64,000 nt of DNA from Bubalus kerabau (Eukaryota > Chordata > Mammalia > Artiodactyla > Bovidae): assembly GCF_029407905.1 (NCBI RefSeq), contig NC_073637.1:51832501-51896500 (forward strand), given 5' to 3'. The stretch's first letter is position 1. Each line of letters begins with the position of its first letter. This document shows positions 34,216-45,532 of this stretch, one piece after another. A program made the translations under genes and the position numbers. The notes beneath the pieces were generated by a model. The model was not told where the DNA came from. It searched no databases and saw only the letters and a list, made by a program, of their open reading frames with translations.

Positions 34216-34505
34216 GAACAACAACAAAAAAAAGAACAAAAGAGAGCAAATTCAGAACTCTAATTTCAATTTGATAACTCACATAGCACATCTTTAGAAT
34301 AATAATTAAAAATTCATGGATATTTTTCAGTATTTTTCAACACATTCTACTGAAATTTATCAAAAATTCAGTAAGTTGATAGTGTGATAAATCCTTACCA
34401 AAATGTCAAACCCTCTTCAGAGGCTATTTTTTAAGTACTATGTCTCTATGTAGTGCCCAATTAATAGATCATGGGGAACATTACTTTTAAACAAACCTTG
34501 TTCAG
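34216..34505. other. AT-rich spacer
   Basis: Short single-copy interval between the composite BovB and the solo LTR. Nothing is recognised in it. Confidence 0.5.
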
Positions 34506-34509
34506 TTTA

Positions 34510-35054
34510 TGTTGTAGCCAAGTGTTCCGGGAAACAAACTCACTCAGAAGGACAATGTAGATAGTGAAGTGCAGTTTATTACACCGGCTGGCCCAAGGCA
34601 GAGTCTACTCTTAAACCAATGTCTGTGAAAACCTTATATATCCTAAAGTTTACATGCTCAAATCCACCTCCCCAAGTTCTCTGAAACTAGTGTGAACAAA
34701 GGAAAAGAAAGATTCAATCAAAGTTAACCTGTGATTTGTTTGCCTTAAAATCGTGATTCGTATGCCTTAAGCCTAGGTAGTTAACAGTGGACAATTACCA
34801 GTAGGCCTGTGGTCATACCCCAATAAGCATAATAGAATTTATGATTCTATTCAGTTACACAGATAATTAGGGTATTCTTTTAGGCTACAGAGAGTCTAGG
34901 AAAGAGCCCTGGGGCTCTTCCATCTGGGGGGTCTGGTTTTCCAGTTGGTATGTCCTTTCCATAGATACTGGACATATAGCTCAAAGTCCACAGTCCAGCC
35001 CAAGATGGAGTCCTGCTTTCAAGATTAAGCCTGTTCTGCCTGTTTCCTCCTTCA
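34510..35054 (-). mobile_element. ERV solo LTR (BTLTR1-like)
   Basis: A 545-bp LTR in reverse has TG at 34510 and CA at 35053-35054, flanked by a 4-bp repeat TTTA (34506-34509 and 35055-35058). On the minus strand a TATATAA box (34634-34640) lies upstream of an AATAAA polyadenylation signal (34575-34580), the normal U3-R order. No gag, pol or env sequence is next to it, so it is a solo LTR left by recombination. The family name is from memory; the four-base duplication would fit a class I element. Confidence 0.8.
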
Positions 35055-35080
35055 TTTAAAGTAAATATTTCAGTCTTAGG

Positions 35081-35517
35081 TGGTCATGTATGGATGTGAG
35101 AGTTGGACTGTGAAGAAAGCTGAGGGCTGAATAATGGATGCTTTTGAACTGTGGTGCTGGAGAAGACTCTTGAGAGTCACTTGGACTGTAAGGAGATCCA
35201 ACCAGTCCATTCTGAAGGAGATTAGCCCTGGGATTTCTTTGGAAGGAATGATGCTAAAGCTGAAACTCCAGTACTTTGGCCACCTCATGCAAAGAGTTGA
35301 CTCATTGGAAAAGATTCTGATGCTGGGAGGGATTGGGGGCAGGAGGAGAAGGGGATGACAGAGGATGAGATGGCTGGATGGCATCACTGACTTGATGGAT
35401 GTGAGTCTGAGTGAACTCCGGGAGTTGATGATGGACAGGGAGGCCTGGCGTGCTGCGTTTCATAGGGTCGGGAAGAGTTGGACTCGACTGAGCGACTGAA
35501 CTGAACTGAACTGAACT
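35081..35517 (+). mobile_element. BovB LINE, 0.44 kb 3' end
   Basis: A 5'-truncated BovB starts 26 bp after the LTR and ends in repeated GAACT units. A TGA (35128-35130) replaces the conserved Arg codon. No clear TSD was seen. Confidence 0.94.
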
Positions 35518-36768
35518 CTATTAAACAATGAATATCTATGATTTGAAAATTATTCATATGACATAAATCATATGACAATGTGTCCTAATTATTCTTTGAA
35601 ATATTTTTCTTGCTCTTGTATAGCAATAATGTGAAAAAAATACTTTCATTTTGTACTTGTATAAGTGCTTATGATTGCTTTAACCTGCATTTCACTGTAA
35701 TTTTTAAATGTACAAAATGATTCACCATTTCTGGAATTCATTTTGTTTAAAATCAAATTTTAACCCACATGAAACATTTTTCTGTAACTTGAAAAATCTT
35801 TTTAAAAAATCTTTTAAAAATTAATGCTAGTCCTGTCTTTAATATTGCATCTGATTAAAAACATTACTTTTGCAGAATGTTGATTTGAAAAGTAAAGCCT
35901 GGTTAAGGGAAGATACATTGTCTAGGAAAAAAAAAAATATTCACATAAGAAAAAAATTAAACCCTAACATGTAAATGATGAAAGATCAAAAGGAACCCTG
36001 AAATCTAATTTTATTTTAGGGATAATAAAGGGGAAAAAGTATAAATTGATTTCCCTTAATCACTCTGAAGTATTTTGGGCCTTTAGCATAATCACCTTCA
36101 GAAGATCCTTGAAATATTTGATGAGTTATGTACATAAAAAAAAATAACAAAGAAAACACCACAAGCCAAGGAAAGAATAAAATAATTCAGTGTTTAAAAG
36201 AAAAAAAAAATTATTAGTCTAATGCTGTGTTTCCAAAGAGTGTAATGCCTGGAGTCAGTGAAGACAGGTTCAAAAGGGCTTTTTACCCCAGGTCAAGCTG
36301 AGCAATTGTGTTCTTATTGAGAGTAGTACTGAAACCCAGAAGGTATAACTCCAAGTGACTGTACTGAATAGATTACCTCTATCTCTTAAGGCTGACCTGG
36401 TTCTTGTTTATGTATATTTTAAAAGTTTTCTTTTTGAAATAGGTAAGAAGATGTCATAGAAGTAATAGCTGTTTGTTCTGCTTTTTATTTGTAAATGAAA
36501 TGAACTGCAGGCTCTCAGTAAGCAAATTAAATACATACCTACAGGCATTCTGGATGGCTGTGAGAGTGAGGGGAGAGAAAGACACAGTCTTTGTGCACAG
36601 GAGGCTTTGGAAAGAAGTAAATTGAAAGTTCATAACCCTTTTTGTGAATATGGTGACAAAGGATGCTTTGCAAGCGCAAGTTTTCCTAGATAATGTGACA
36701 TGATGCCTGAGATAAAGAGTAGGAAGAGAAAGAGTCAACTGAGAGATAAGAAGAAGAGAGTAAGAACT
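35518..36768. other. single-copy AT-rich DNA, no gene seen
   Basis: Several A-rich runs occur (35931-35940, 36137-36144, 36200-36210). No repeat family, splice pattern or frame is supported. Confidence 0.5.
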
Positions 36769-37059
36769 TTTTTTTTTTTTAATTTGAGGAAATTGCTTTA
36801 AAATGTGTTGATTTTCTACAACAATGCAGATCAATTATAATTATATATATCCCCACCCTCTTGAGCTTCCTTCCTCTCCATCCCATCCCTCTAAATCTCA
36901 CAGAGCACGAGGATGGGCTCCCTGTGTTACATAGCAACTTCCCTCTCTCTATTTTGCCCATGATAGTGTGTATGTTAATGCTACTTTGTCAGTTCCTCCC
37001 ACCCTTTCCTTCCCCTACTGTGTCCACAAGTCCATGCTCTATACCTGCAAATATCCATT

Positions 37060-37261
37060 GTGTGTTACCTGCTCAGTTGTGTCCAATTCTTTGAACTCCA
37101 TGGACTGTGGTCCACTAGGCTCCTCTGTCCATGGAATTCTGCAGGTAAGAACACTGGAGTCAGTTGCTCTTCCCTTCTCCAGGGGACCTTTCTGACCCAA
37201 GGATCAAACCTGGTTCTCTTGAATTGCAGGCAGATTCTTGCCGCTGAATTACCAGGGAAGC
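37060..37261 (-). mobile_element. Bov-tA SINE in L1 3' UTR
   Basis: A reverse Bov-tA with its head at about 37261. Flanks ATATCCATT (37051-37059) and ATCTCCATT (37262-37270) form a TSD with one mismatch. Confidence 0.9.
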
Positions 37262-37508
37262 ATCTCCATTCCTTCCCTGAAAATAGGTTCATTAATATCA
37301 TTTTTCTAGATTAATATATGTGCATTAATATACAAAATTAGTTTTTATGTTTCTGACTTATTTCACTCTGTATAACAGGCTCTAGGTTCATTCATCTCAT
37401 TACAACTGACTCAAATTCATTCTTTTTATGGCTAAGTGATATTCCATTGTATATATGTACCACATCATCTTTATCCATTCATCTGTTGATGGACATCTAG
37501 GTTGCTTC

Positions 37509-37960
37509 TGATAGCTTACAGTGAAAGGGTCTGATTCGTGATCTCTGAAGAAGAAGATTTAGCTTTGGGACCAGCGACCAGGCTTGATCACTCAAGAGCT
37601 TTTGTGTAGCAGAGTTTTATTAAAGTGAAAAGGGACATAGAAAGCTTCTGACTTAGACATCAGAAAGGGGACAGAGAGTGCCCCCTTCTCTAGTCTAAGC
37701 AAGGGAGTTATATACTTTTTTAATTGGTTATTACAATAAATCAAAAGAATGTCTCAAGGTTGTAAAGATATAACTGGACCCAATCCCATAACTTCCATAT
37801 TAAGCTAAAAGGAGTAGACAGAAGGTTTTCAGGAAGGAGAAACTGTCCTCAAGCAGAATACATTGTTGTTATATAATTCTTAGTACAGAGTTTAAACTGA
37901 GTTGTTTCTTGTGTAATTATCAGTTCCTGGCTTAAAGATAAAAAACATTTTATGTGACTT
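37509..37960 (-). mobile_element. ERV-type solo LTR, unidentified family
   Basis: A reverse LTR-like block has a TATATAA box on the minus strand (37708-37714) preceding AATAAA (37616-37621). It starts with TGATAGC at the junction of the two L1 halves. No internal retroviral sequence is seen. The right boundary is uncertain and no TSD was found, so it is less secure than the LTR at 34.5 kb. Confidence 0.6.
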
Positions 37961-38164
37961 ATTAGAGAAATGCAAATCAAAACTACAATGAGGTATCACC
38001 TCGCATGGTCAGAATGGCCATCATGAAAAAATCTATAAACAGTAAATCCTGCAGAGATGTGGAGGAAAGTGGACCCTCCTGCACTGCTGGTGGGAATATA
38101 AAGTGATATAGCCAATGTGCAGAACAGTAGCAAGATTTCTTAAAAAAACAGGAATAAATCTACC

Positions 38165-38396
38165 GCATGTGCTGTGCTGTGCTCAGTCACTTCAGTCGTG
38201 TCCAGCTCTTTGCGACACTCTGGACTTCAGCCTGTCAGGCTACTCTGTCCATGGGATTTCCCAGGCAAGAATACTGGAGTGGGTTGCCATGCCCTCCTCC
38301 AGGGGATCTTCCCGACTCAGGGATTGAACCAGCCTCCCTTTTGTCTCCTGCATTAGCATCCAGGTACTTTACCGCTAGCACCACCTGGGGAACCCT
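38165..38396 (-). mobile_element. Bov-tA SINE in L1, 9-bp TSD
   Basis: A complete reverse Bov-tA is bounded by AAATCTACC at 38156-38164 and 38397-38405, with the L1 reading continuing after it. Its 3' tail on the plus strand is a GTGCTGTGCT repeat. Confidence 0.94.
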
Positions 38397-38440
38397 AAAT
38401 CTACCATATGACCAGCAATCCCAATACTGGTCATATCACA

Positions 38441-39184
38441 ATTCCAGAGAGCAAGTTCTTGTCAAAAGTGGAAAAAGTACTAAGATTTGTTGATTGCTCA
38501 GTACTGTAGGAAGGTAAATTGTGTATGCTTTACATATTTATAAAGTTATATATGTATTATAAGTATATAAGTTATAAATTATAGGACATATGTTATTTAT
38601 ATATTGTGATACAAATATATTTTATGAACAAATTATTAAATTTTATATATGTGTGTCTCAATGTGTGTGTGTGTGTGCACGAGCATGCTAAAGTAGAAAA
38701 GAATGGCTTTGATGTTTGTATGGCATTCTAAAGCTTTCTTGCTGGAATGTTATGGAAGTTACCAAAGGTACTGGGGAAAATTAATAATAATATGAGGATT
38801 TATGTTTTAGAGAGTTACCAGTTACCCAGTGGTAAATGTCTCGGATTTGATTTGTAAGGACCACAGTATGAAGCAAGGAGCAAAAAAGAATTTTACTCTA
38901 GGGCTGGTAAGAAGTGATGAAGGAGGTAAACTTCATTTGTTCAAAAAGTATAAATTGGCGTCAGACTTTTCAGATTCTAGGCCCTTCATATGCCAATCCT
39001 GTAACTTTGGATAACTATGAAAACTTTCTAAAGTTCAGTATAGATGTAATGGTAGCATAAATCTCAGAGAATATGCTTAACCTAATTTAAGCATATTAAT
39101 TATTTTCATAAGATAGAAATATAGCTTCATTGCATATAATGTATACAATAAACTTCAAATATTTTTAAGTGTACTTTTTTTTTA
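38441..39184. other. AT-rich single-copy DNA with a TG repeat
   Basis: Contains AT-rich low-complexity sequence at 38520-38650 and an interrupted TG dinucleotide run at about 38650-38678. No gene is seen. Confidence 0.55.
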
Positions 39185-39463
39185 AGTTTAGGATTGATAT
39201 ATCTATATACCTATGAAACCAACAGTATAATCAATACAAGGAGCATAAATCAACTCAATGATTTCTTCACGGTTCCCTGTAATCAATATTATGTAAATAT
39301 CTTGAGAGAGAATCAACTTTTTAATTTAATTATTTTTAAATTTTAAAGTCATCATAAATTCACACAAAGATAGTAAAGATACCCAGTATTCTTTACCCAG
39401 TTTCCCAGACTGGATACATCCTATATAACTAGAGCACAATATCAAAACCTAGAAGTTGACTTT

Positions 39464-39778
39464 GTGCTCTGCTGTGTCTGACTCTGCAACACCATGGACC
39501 ATAGACCACCAGGCTCCTCTGTCCATGGGGATTCTCCAGGCAAGAATGCTAGAGTGGGTTACCATGCCCTCCTCCAGGAGAGCTTCCCAACTCAGGGATC
39601 GCACCCAGGTCAGTTGCATTGCAGGTGGATTCTTTACCATCTGAGCCACCAGAGTAGCCCAAGAATACTGGAGTGGGTAGCCTATCCCTTCTCCAGGGGA
39701 TCTTCCCAACCCAGGAATCAAACCAGGGTCTGCTGCATTGAAAGAGATTCTTTACCAGCTGAGCTACCAGGGAAGCCC
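39464..39778 (-). mobile_element. Bov-tA variant with two tRNA-like heads
   Basis: On the minus strand a first head plus the start of the BovA body, stopping at a CCAGTATTCTT word, is followed at once by a second head and a complete Bov-tA. One imperfect TSD surrounds the whole unit (AGAAGTTGACTTT at 39451, AGAAATTAACTTT at 39779), so it inserted as one piece. The same architecture occurs at 48.2 kb. Confidence 0.88.
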
Positions 39779-39806
39779 AGAAATTAACTTTAGTACATGT
39801 CATTTT

Positions 39807-40029
39807 GGAACTTCCTTGATAGCTCAGGGGTAAAGAATCTGCCTACAGTGCAGCAGCTGTAGGAGAGGCGAGTTCGATCCCTGGGTTAGGAAGATCCCCT
39901 AGAGGAGGGCATGGCGACCCATTCCAGTATCCTTGCCTGGAAAATCCCAATGGACAGAGAAGCCTGGTGGGCTACACTCCGTAGGGTGGCAAAGAGTCTC
40001 ACACGACTGAAGTCACTTAGCACACACAC
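39807..40029 (+). mobile_element. Bov-tA SINE, 12-bp TSD
   Basis: A complete forward Bov-tA with B-box GAGTTCGATCCC and a CACACACA tail, bounded by ACATGTCATTTT at 39795-39806 and 40030-40041. It lies 28 bp from the preceding double-headed SINE. Confidence 0.95.
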
Positions 40030-40228
40030 ACATGTCATTTTATCACATGTGTAAAATTATGTAACCACAATGGACCACAGGACCATTTTATCACTACAAA
40101 GATCTTTCTTGTACTTTTCCTTTATAGTCACAATTATTTTTTTCCTCTTTACCTTGCCTCACTCTTGGCAATCACTGATTCCCTTTGTTCCTATAATTTT
40201 ATCATTTGAAAAATGCTATATAAGTAAA

Positions 40229-40354
40229 TGGAGTAGGAAATGGCAACCTGCTCCAGTATTCTTCCTTGGGAAATTCTGTGGACAGAAGAGCCCAGCAGGC
40301 TGCAGTCCATGGGGTTACAAAGAGTCAGACATGACTGAGTGACAGAGCACACAC
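40229..40354 (+). mobile_element. BovA-type SINE, 11-bp TSD
   Basis: A head-less BovA monomer bounded by ATATAAGTAAA at 40218-40228 and a one-mismatch copy at 40355-40365. Confidence 0.92.
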
Positions 40355-41904
40355 ATATAAATAAAATCATATGGGATGTAATCTTTTGATACTTGCTTTT
40401 TAAAAAAGTAGCATAATACACTTGATATCCATCTAAGTTGTCACATGTATCAGTCGTTCATTATGATATTGTTGAGTAGTATTCTATGGCAAAGTTGTGC
40501 CACCCTGTTTTGAATAAGCATGTATAGGTTTTTGTGTGGACAAAAATTTTTATTTCTGTAGGAAAATATTCAGGACTGCAGTTGACAGGGCATAAATTAA
40601 ATGTATTTTGGTTTTGTTTATTGTTTTTAAAGAAATTGGCAAAGCTTTTTCCAGACTGGATGAATCAATATGTATTCCTAACAGTCAATGTGTACAAGTG
40701 ATCCAGTTTCATTGAATCCTCACCAGCATTTGCTATTGTCATTAAAAAAATAAATTCACATGTTCTAAGATTTGTATAGTGATATCTCATCATGGTTTTA
40801 ACTGGAATTTCCTTAATGGCTAGTGATGTTGAACATCTTTAATGTGTTTATTATCTATCTGCATATGGTCTGGTATCTGTTCCATACATTTGGCCCATTT
40901 TCTAATTGGGTTATCTTTTTTTTTTTTAATTCTTAAAATTTGAGAGGTCTTTAAGTATTATTATACAAATAAAAAGTCTTTTGTAAGATATATGGCTTGA
41001 AATAAACCTTCCCACTCTACAGTTTGTCTTTTCATCTTCTTAACAAGGGTGTGTCTGGAGAAAAATAATTAATTTCAGTGAGTTCAGTTTATCAATGTTT
41101 TCTTATGTGAATCATACTTGTGTTGCATCTGGTCTAAGAACTCTTGACCAAGCCTTAGATACCAGATTTTTCTTCAATATTTTCTTCTAAATGTTTTAGT
41201 GATTTTTGTTCTGCATTTAAATCTGTGATCCACTGTGAGGATTATTTGTATATGGTCAGTGTTCACTTTTGTTATATTTTACACAAACATATTTTTATAC
41301 ATACATACATAGTTATACGCATATATACTGTACATAGCCAGGGTTTTTAGATGAATTTAATAAGAGATTATGGAAAATCTATCCCACCTTTTCAAAAATG
41401 AAAGTCCCCTCAAAATTCATCTTTGAAATCACAATAATAGCAATGTACTGTCTGGTTCATAACATACAGAAAACTAAAATAAATGTAAAACAATACCACA
41501 AAGGGCAGAAGAGATATTCATAATATAAACACAATCAACAAGAATAAACAAAATAAAGAGATATGGCTAATAAACCAAAAAATGTTATGAGATAGAATCA
41601 TAAAATATATTCAATTAATTCATAAGATTGAAGACAAGGTGAACAAAGGACAGATGAGACATTTATAAAACAAATAGAAAGATGGTAGATTTTTTAAATC
41701 AAGCATGTAACTCATTAAATTAAATGTAAAAGGTCAGCATGCTTAAATCAAAAGTTATTCAATTAATAGAATGAATTTTGGAGTATGGTACATCTGTATG
41801 CTGTCATTAAAAAATAAGGCTTTAAAAATAAAGAAATATATGTTTAATATAAATGGATGAAAAAATATACCATGCCAATGCTAATCAAACTCAAGCTGGA
41901 GTTA

Positions 41905-42115
41905 CTTCCCTGGCTTGCACAGTAAAGAATTTGTCAGCAATGTGGGAGACCTGGGTTCAATCCCTGGGTTACCAAGATCCCCTGTAGGAGGGCATGGCAA
42001 CCCACTCCAGTATTCTTGCCTGGAGAATCCCCATTGACAGAGGAGCCTGGAAGGCTACAGTCCATGGGGTTGCAAGGAGTCAGACATGACTGAGCAGCTA
42101 AGCACAGCACAACAC
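41905..42115 (+). mobile_element. Bov-tA SINE
   Basis: A complete Bov-tA in the forward L1 arm, with head (CTTCCCTGGCTTGCACAG) and B-box-like GGTTCAATCCC. The tail is a GCACAGCACAACAC repeat. No confident TSD was resolved. Confidence 0.93.
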
Positions 42116-42164
42116 GTGTAAACATCTTTAACTTATATTAGTATACTGACATAATAGTGATGCA

Positions 42165-42439
42165 GAGAAGGCAATGGCACCCCACTCCAGTACTCTTGCC
42201 TGGAAAATCCCATGGATGGAGGAGCCTGGTAGGCTGCAGTCCATGGGGTTGCGAAGAGTCGGACACGACTGAGCGACTTCACTTTCACTTTTCACTTTCA
42301 TGCATTGGAGAAGGAAATGGCAACCCACTCCAGTGTTCTTGCCTGGAGAATCCCAGGGACGGGGAGCCTGGTGGGCTCCCGTCTATGGGGTCGCACAGAG
42401 TCGGACACGACTGAAGCGACTTAGCAGCAGCAGCAGCAG
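42165..42439 (+). mobile_element. BOV-A2 SINE, full dimer, 12-bp TSD
   Basis: Both monomers, the linker and an AGC tail are intact. It is bounded by AATAGTGATGCA at 42153-42164 and 42440-42451. It is one of the least diverged SINEs here. Confidence 0.97.
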
Positions 42440-44167
42440 AATAGTGATGCAAGGTGTTAGCTAACAATGCTCAAAAGAAAAACCAAAAAAAAAAAAATAC
42501 AATTATAGCTATAAATTTTAATAATACTGTTTCAATAATCAAAAGGTCAAACAGGTAGAAAATTATTAAGATGTTTAAACTGAACCGTATTGTTAGACAA
42601 CTTCATCTAATTGATATTTATAGAACACTCAAACCAGTAACAGCAGAATTCACATTCTTTTGAAGGGCACACACAGCAATTATCATGATAGATCATATTC
42701 GAGCAATGCAATATTCTCATTACACTTAAATGAAGTAAAACTAAGAATTTTCCTTTGGCCATAATGGACTTAAATTAGAAACCAAGATCAGAATAATACC
42801 TGAATTATCTTCAAGTGTTTTCAAAACTAAATAACATTTGTCTCAACAGTGCATGGACAAAACAGAATATCAAAAGGAAAATAGAAAGCATTATGTACAG
42901 AATGAAATATAATAGAAACATGACATATCAGACTTGTGTACTTCAATTGAAGCAGTACTGAAAAAGAAATTGACAGCATTAGAATTCCTAAAGCAGAAAA
43001 GAAGACATGTTATCACATGATTGATTTAAGCTTCTGCCTTAAAATAGTTGAAGAATAACATATATGAAGTAAGCAGAACAAGGAAATAATAGAGATAAAA
43101 TCAGAAATCAAAGTAGAAAACAGTAAAATAACTTTTAAATTACATAGATAAAACCAGAATATGAACACTTGAGTGGATCAATGAAGCTGATAAAGCTATA
43201 ACTAGAATGAATAAAAATAAAATTACCCATATTGGGGCTATGTGAGAAAGATGACCACAGATATTATAGAAATTTGAAGGTTAATAAGAGAATCAAATTT
43301 TTGCCTATTATTCTGAAATTCTAGGTGAAATGGACAATATTCTCTAACAGTTTTCAAACTACGAATGCTCACTGAAGGAAAAAAAATAACCTGAATAGCC
43401 CACTATCTACTAAAGAAATTTAATTTTTAGTTAAATTCCTATTCCTGTAGAATATGACAGGCTCAGATGTCATCAATGACACAGTTTGAAACATTAAAGA
43501 AAGCAATAATACCAATTCTACACAAAATCCTCAGGAAAATTGAAGGGAAGGGATCACTTCCCAACTCATTTTATGAGACTAGTATTTCACTGACAAGAAA
43601 CCAGAAACATCAGTATAAAGAAGCCATAGACACATATTCCTCATGAACAGAGACAAGTATTTACTTAAGATTTAGTGCATTATATTTGACAATGTATAAA
43701 AACAATAATACATCATGACCAATTTAATTTATTCTGTCATACAAGAAAAACTTAACATTTAACAATCCATGAATATATTTTACTATATTTACAAACTTAA
43801 ACCTGTGACCATCTTAATATCTGAAGAAAAAAATGACAAAACTCAACACCCATTCATAGAAATATTTTCAGTAAACAAGAAATATATGGAAACTTCCTAA
43901 ACCTGACAAAGGTGTTTATGAAAAACCTACCACTAACATCATTCTTAATAGTGAAAGACTGAATAGTTTTCCCTCCATTTTGGAACAAGGCAGGGAAAGT
44001 GCTCTCCACAATATACTGAAATATTGTATTGGCATTGCTGCCGGTGCTATAAGGTGAGATAAAGAATTTACAGGCACACAGTTTGAAAAGTAAAAAGTCT
44101 ATTTTTAAATATCATTGTCAGTGATGTAGAAAGCCCTAAAAACAGTGTAAAGCTTCTATAATTGTTA

Positions 44168-44287
44168 AGTGACTTTAGGTCACTCAGCAGTAAAGAACCC
44201 ACCTGCCAATGCAGGAGACTATGGGTTCAGTCTCTGGGTAGGGAAGATTTCCTGGAGAAGGAAATGACAATTCACTCCAGTATTCTC
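44168..44287 (+). mobile_element. Bov-tA SINE, 3'-truncated
   Basis: The tRNA-like head and first part of the body are present, stopping at CCAGTATTCTC. The 3' end is missing, which implies a later deletion or internal priming. Confidence 0.88.
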
Positions 44288-44606
44288 CCAATAAAATAAA
44301 CAATGTCACTGACAATAACCACCAAGGTGTTATACTTAGAAATAAATTTGGCAGAAGATACTTTGAGATCACTACTCTGAAAACTATAACATTTCTGAGA
44401 GAAATAAAGACTTGTGAAAAATGGAAATACATATCCTGGTCATGGATTTTAATTCTCAATATTGTTAAGATGTTGGTGCTTTCTAAGTTGCTCTATAAAT
44501 TAAATTCAATTTCAAGAACAATTTTAGTAGGCTTTCCTTTTGGTAGAAATTAACAAGGTGTTTCTAATATTTATATAGGAATTCATGGAGCTAGAATAGC
44601 CAAGGC

Positions 44607-44885
44607 CGGAGAAGGCAATGGCACCCCATTCCAGTACTCTTGCCTGGAAAATCCCATGGATGGAGGAGCCTGGTGGGCTGCAGTCCATGGGATCGCTAAG
44701 AGTCAGACACGACTGAGTGACTTCACTTTCACTTTTCACTTTCATGCGTTGGAGAAGGAAATGGCAACCCACTCCAGTGTTCTTGCCTGGAGAATCCCAG
44801 GGACGGGGGAGCCTGGTGGGCTGCCGTCTATGGGGTCGCACAGAGTCGGACACGACTGAAGCGACTTAGCAGCAGCAGCAGCAGC
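44607..44885 (+). mobile_element. BOV-A2 SINE, full dimer, 14-bp TSD
   Basis: An intact dimer is bounded by AGAATAGCCAAGGC at 44593-44606 and 44886-44899, which is L1 ORF2 sequence. The 14-bp perfect TSD makes the limits exact. Confidence 0.97.
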
Positions 44886-45110
44886 AGAATAGCCAAGGCA
44901 ACTTAAAAAAAAAAAAAAAAAAACAGACAAAATTAGAGGAAACACAGTACTCATTCCCAGATTTACTATAAAGACACAGTAAGATAAAATTTGAGACATG
45001 AACTAACATATTCTATACAGAAGTGAACTGGAAAAGAGAAAACCAAAGATTATTTAAGAAAACTACAATAATTCTCACTTAGCAGACTCATTGTACACCA
45101 GAGACAAATG

Positions 45111-45278
45111 AGAAGAACCTGTGAATGAGCCAGGATTTTGTGGCACCATTTACCAGAAGGAAGGTTAAGGGTAGACAAGAGGGCTTCTATCTCTCCCAAA
45201 ATGTGTCATAAATCAGAGAGAGAAAAAAACAAACAAACAAACAAAAAACAAAAAAAAGCCCTGCCAGATAAGGGAAGA
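45111..45278. other. single-copy spacer with (AAAC)n repeat
   Basis: A short AAAC-type tetranucleotide run occupies about 45226-45257. Nothing else is recognised. Confidence 0.6.
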
Positions 45279-45291
45279 CAATTATTTGTCC

Positions 45292-45510
45292 TGCTCCTGC
45301 TCAGTTGCTTCAATTGTGTCTGACTCTTTGTGACCCTATGGACTGTAGCCTGCCAAGCCCCTCTGTCCTTGGGATTCTCCAGGCAAGAATACCCAAATGG
45401 GTTGCCATACCCTTCTCCAAGGAATCTTCCACAACCAGGGATTGAACCTGGGTATCCTGCATCTTCTGCATCGCAAGGGGATTCTTTACTGCTGAGCCAC
45501 CAGGGAAGCC
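45292..45510 (-). mobile_element. Bov-tA SINE, 13-bp TSD
   Basis: A complete reverse Bov-tA is bounded by CAATTATTTGTCC at 45279-45291 and 45511-45523. A plus-strand frame starting inside it reads directly into the adjoining BovB (45330-45944), a chance fusion. Confidence 0.95.
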
Positions 45511-45532
45511 CAATTATTTGTCCAGTTAGGGA

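Larger units (their letters stand above)
36769..38440 (-). mobile_element. L1 LINE with inverted 5' part, interrupted by an LTR and two Bov-tA
   Basis: The L1 3' UTR and ORF2 end lie in reverse at 36769-37508, starting at a T run of about 12. Upstream ORF2 sequence (GAGAAATGCAAATCAAAACT) lies in forward orientation at about 37966-38440. Read on the minus strand this is a 5' inversion: the forward piece ends near the CAGCAATCCCA word, just upstream in L1 of the AGCAACCTAGATG that begins the 3' piece. An ERV-type LTR sits exactly between the two halves. Confidence 0.85.
39185..45110 (-). mobile_element. ancient L1 (L1M-type) with inverted 5' part
   Basis: 39185-41345 is 3' UTR and distal ORF2 in reverse (for example CCCAGTTTCCCAGACTGGAT near 39397, CAATATCAAAACC near 39438). 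41346-45110 is ORF2 reverse-transcriptase-side sequence in forward orientation, such as CATGATAGATCATATTCGAG near 42684 and CTGAAAACTATAAC near 44378. The forward part ends at a point in L1 only slightly upstream of where the reverse part begins. That is the arrangement expected of one insertion with a 5' inversion. Seven younger SINEs interrupt it. Coding capacity is gone. Confidence 0.78.

Noticed and set aside
34510..37960. a single ERV provirus with two LTRs at 34.5 and 37.5 kb
   Set aside because: The two LTRs differ in sequence, and the DNA between them is BovB, unique sequence and L1, with no gag, pol or env.
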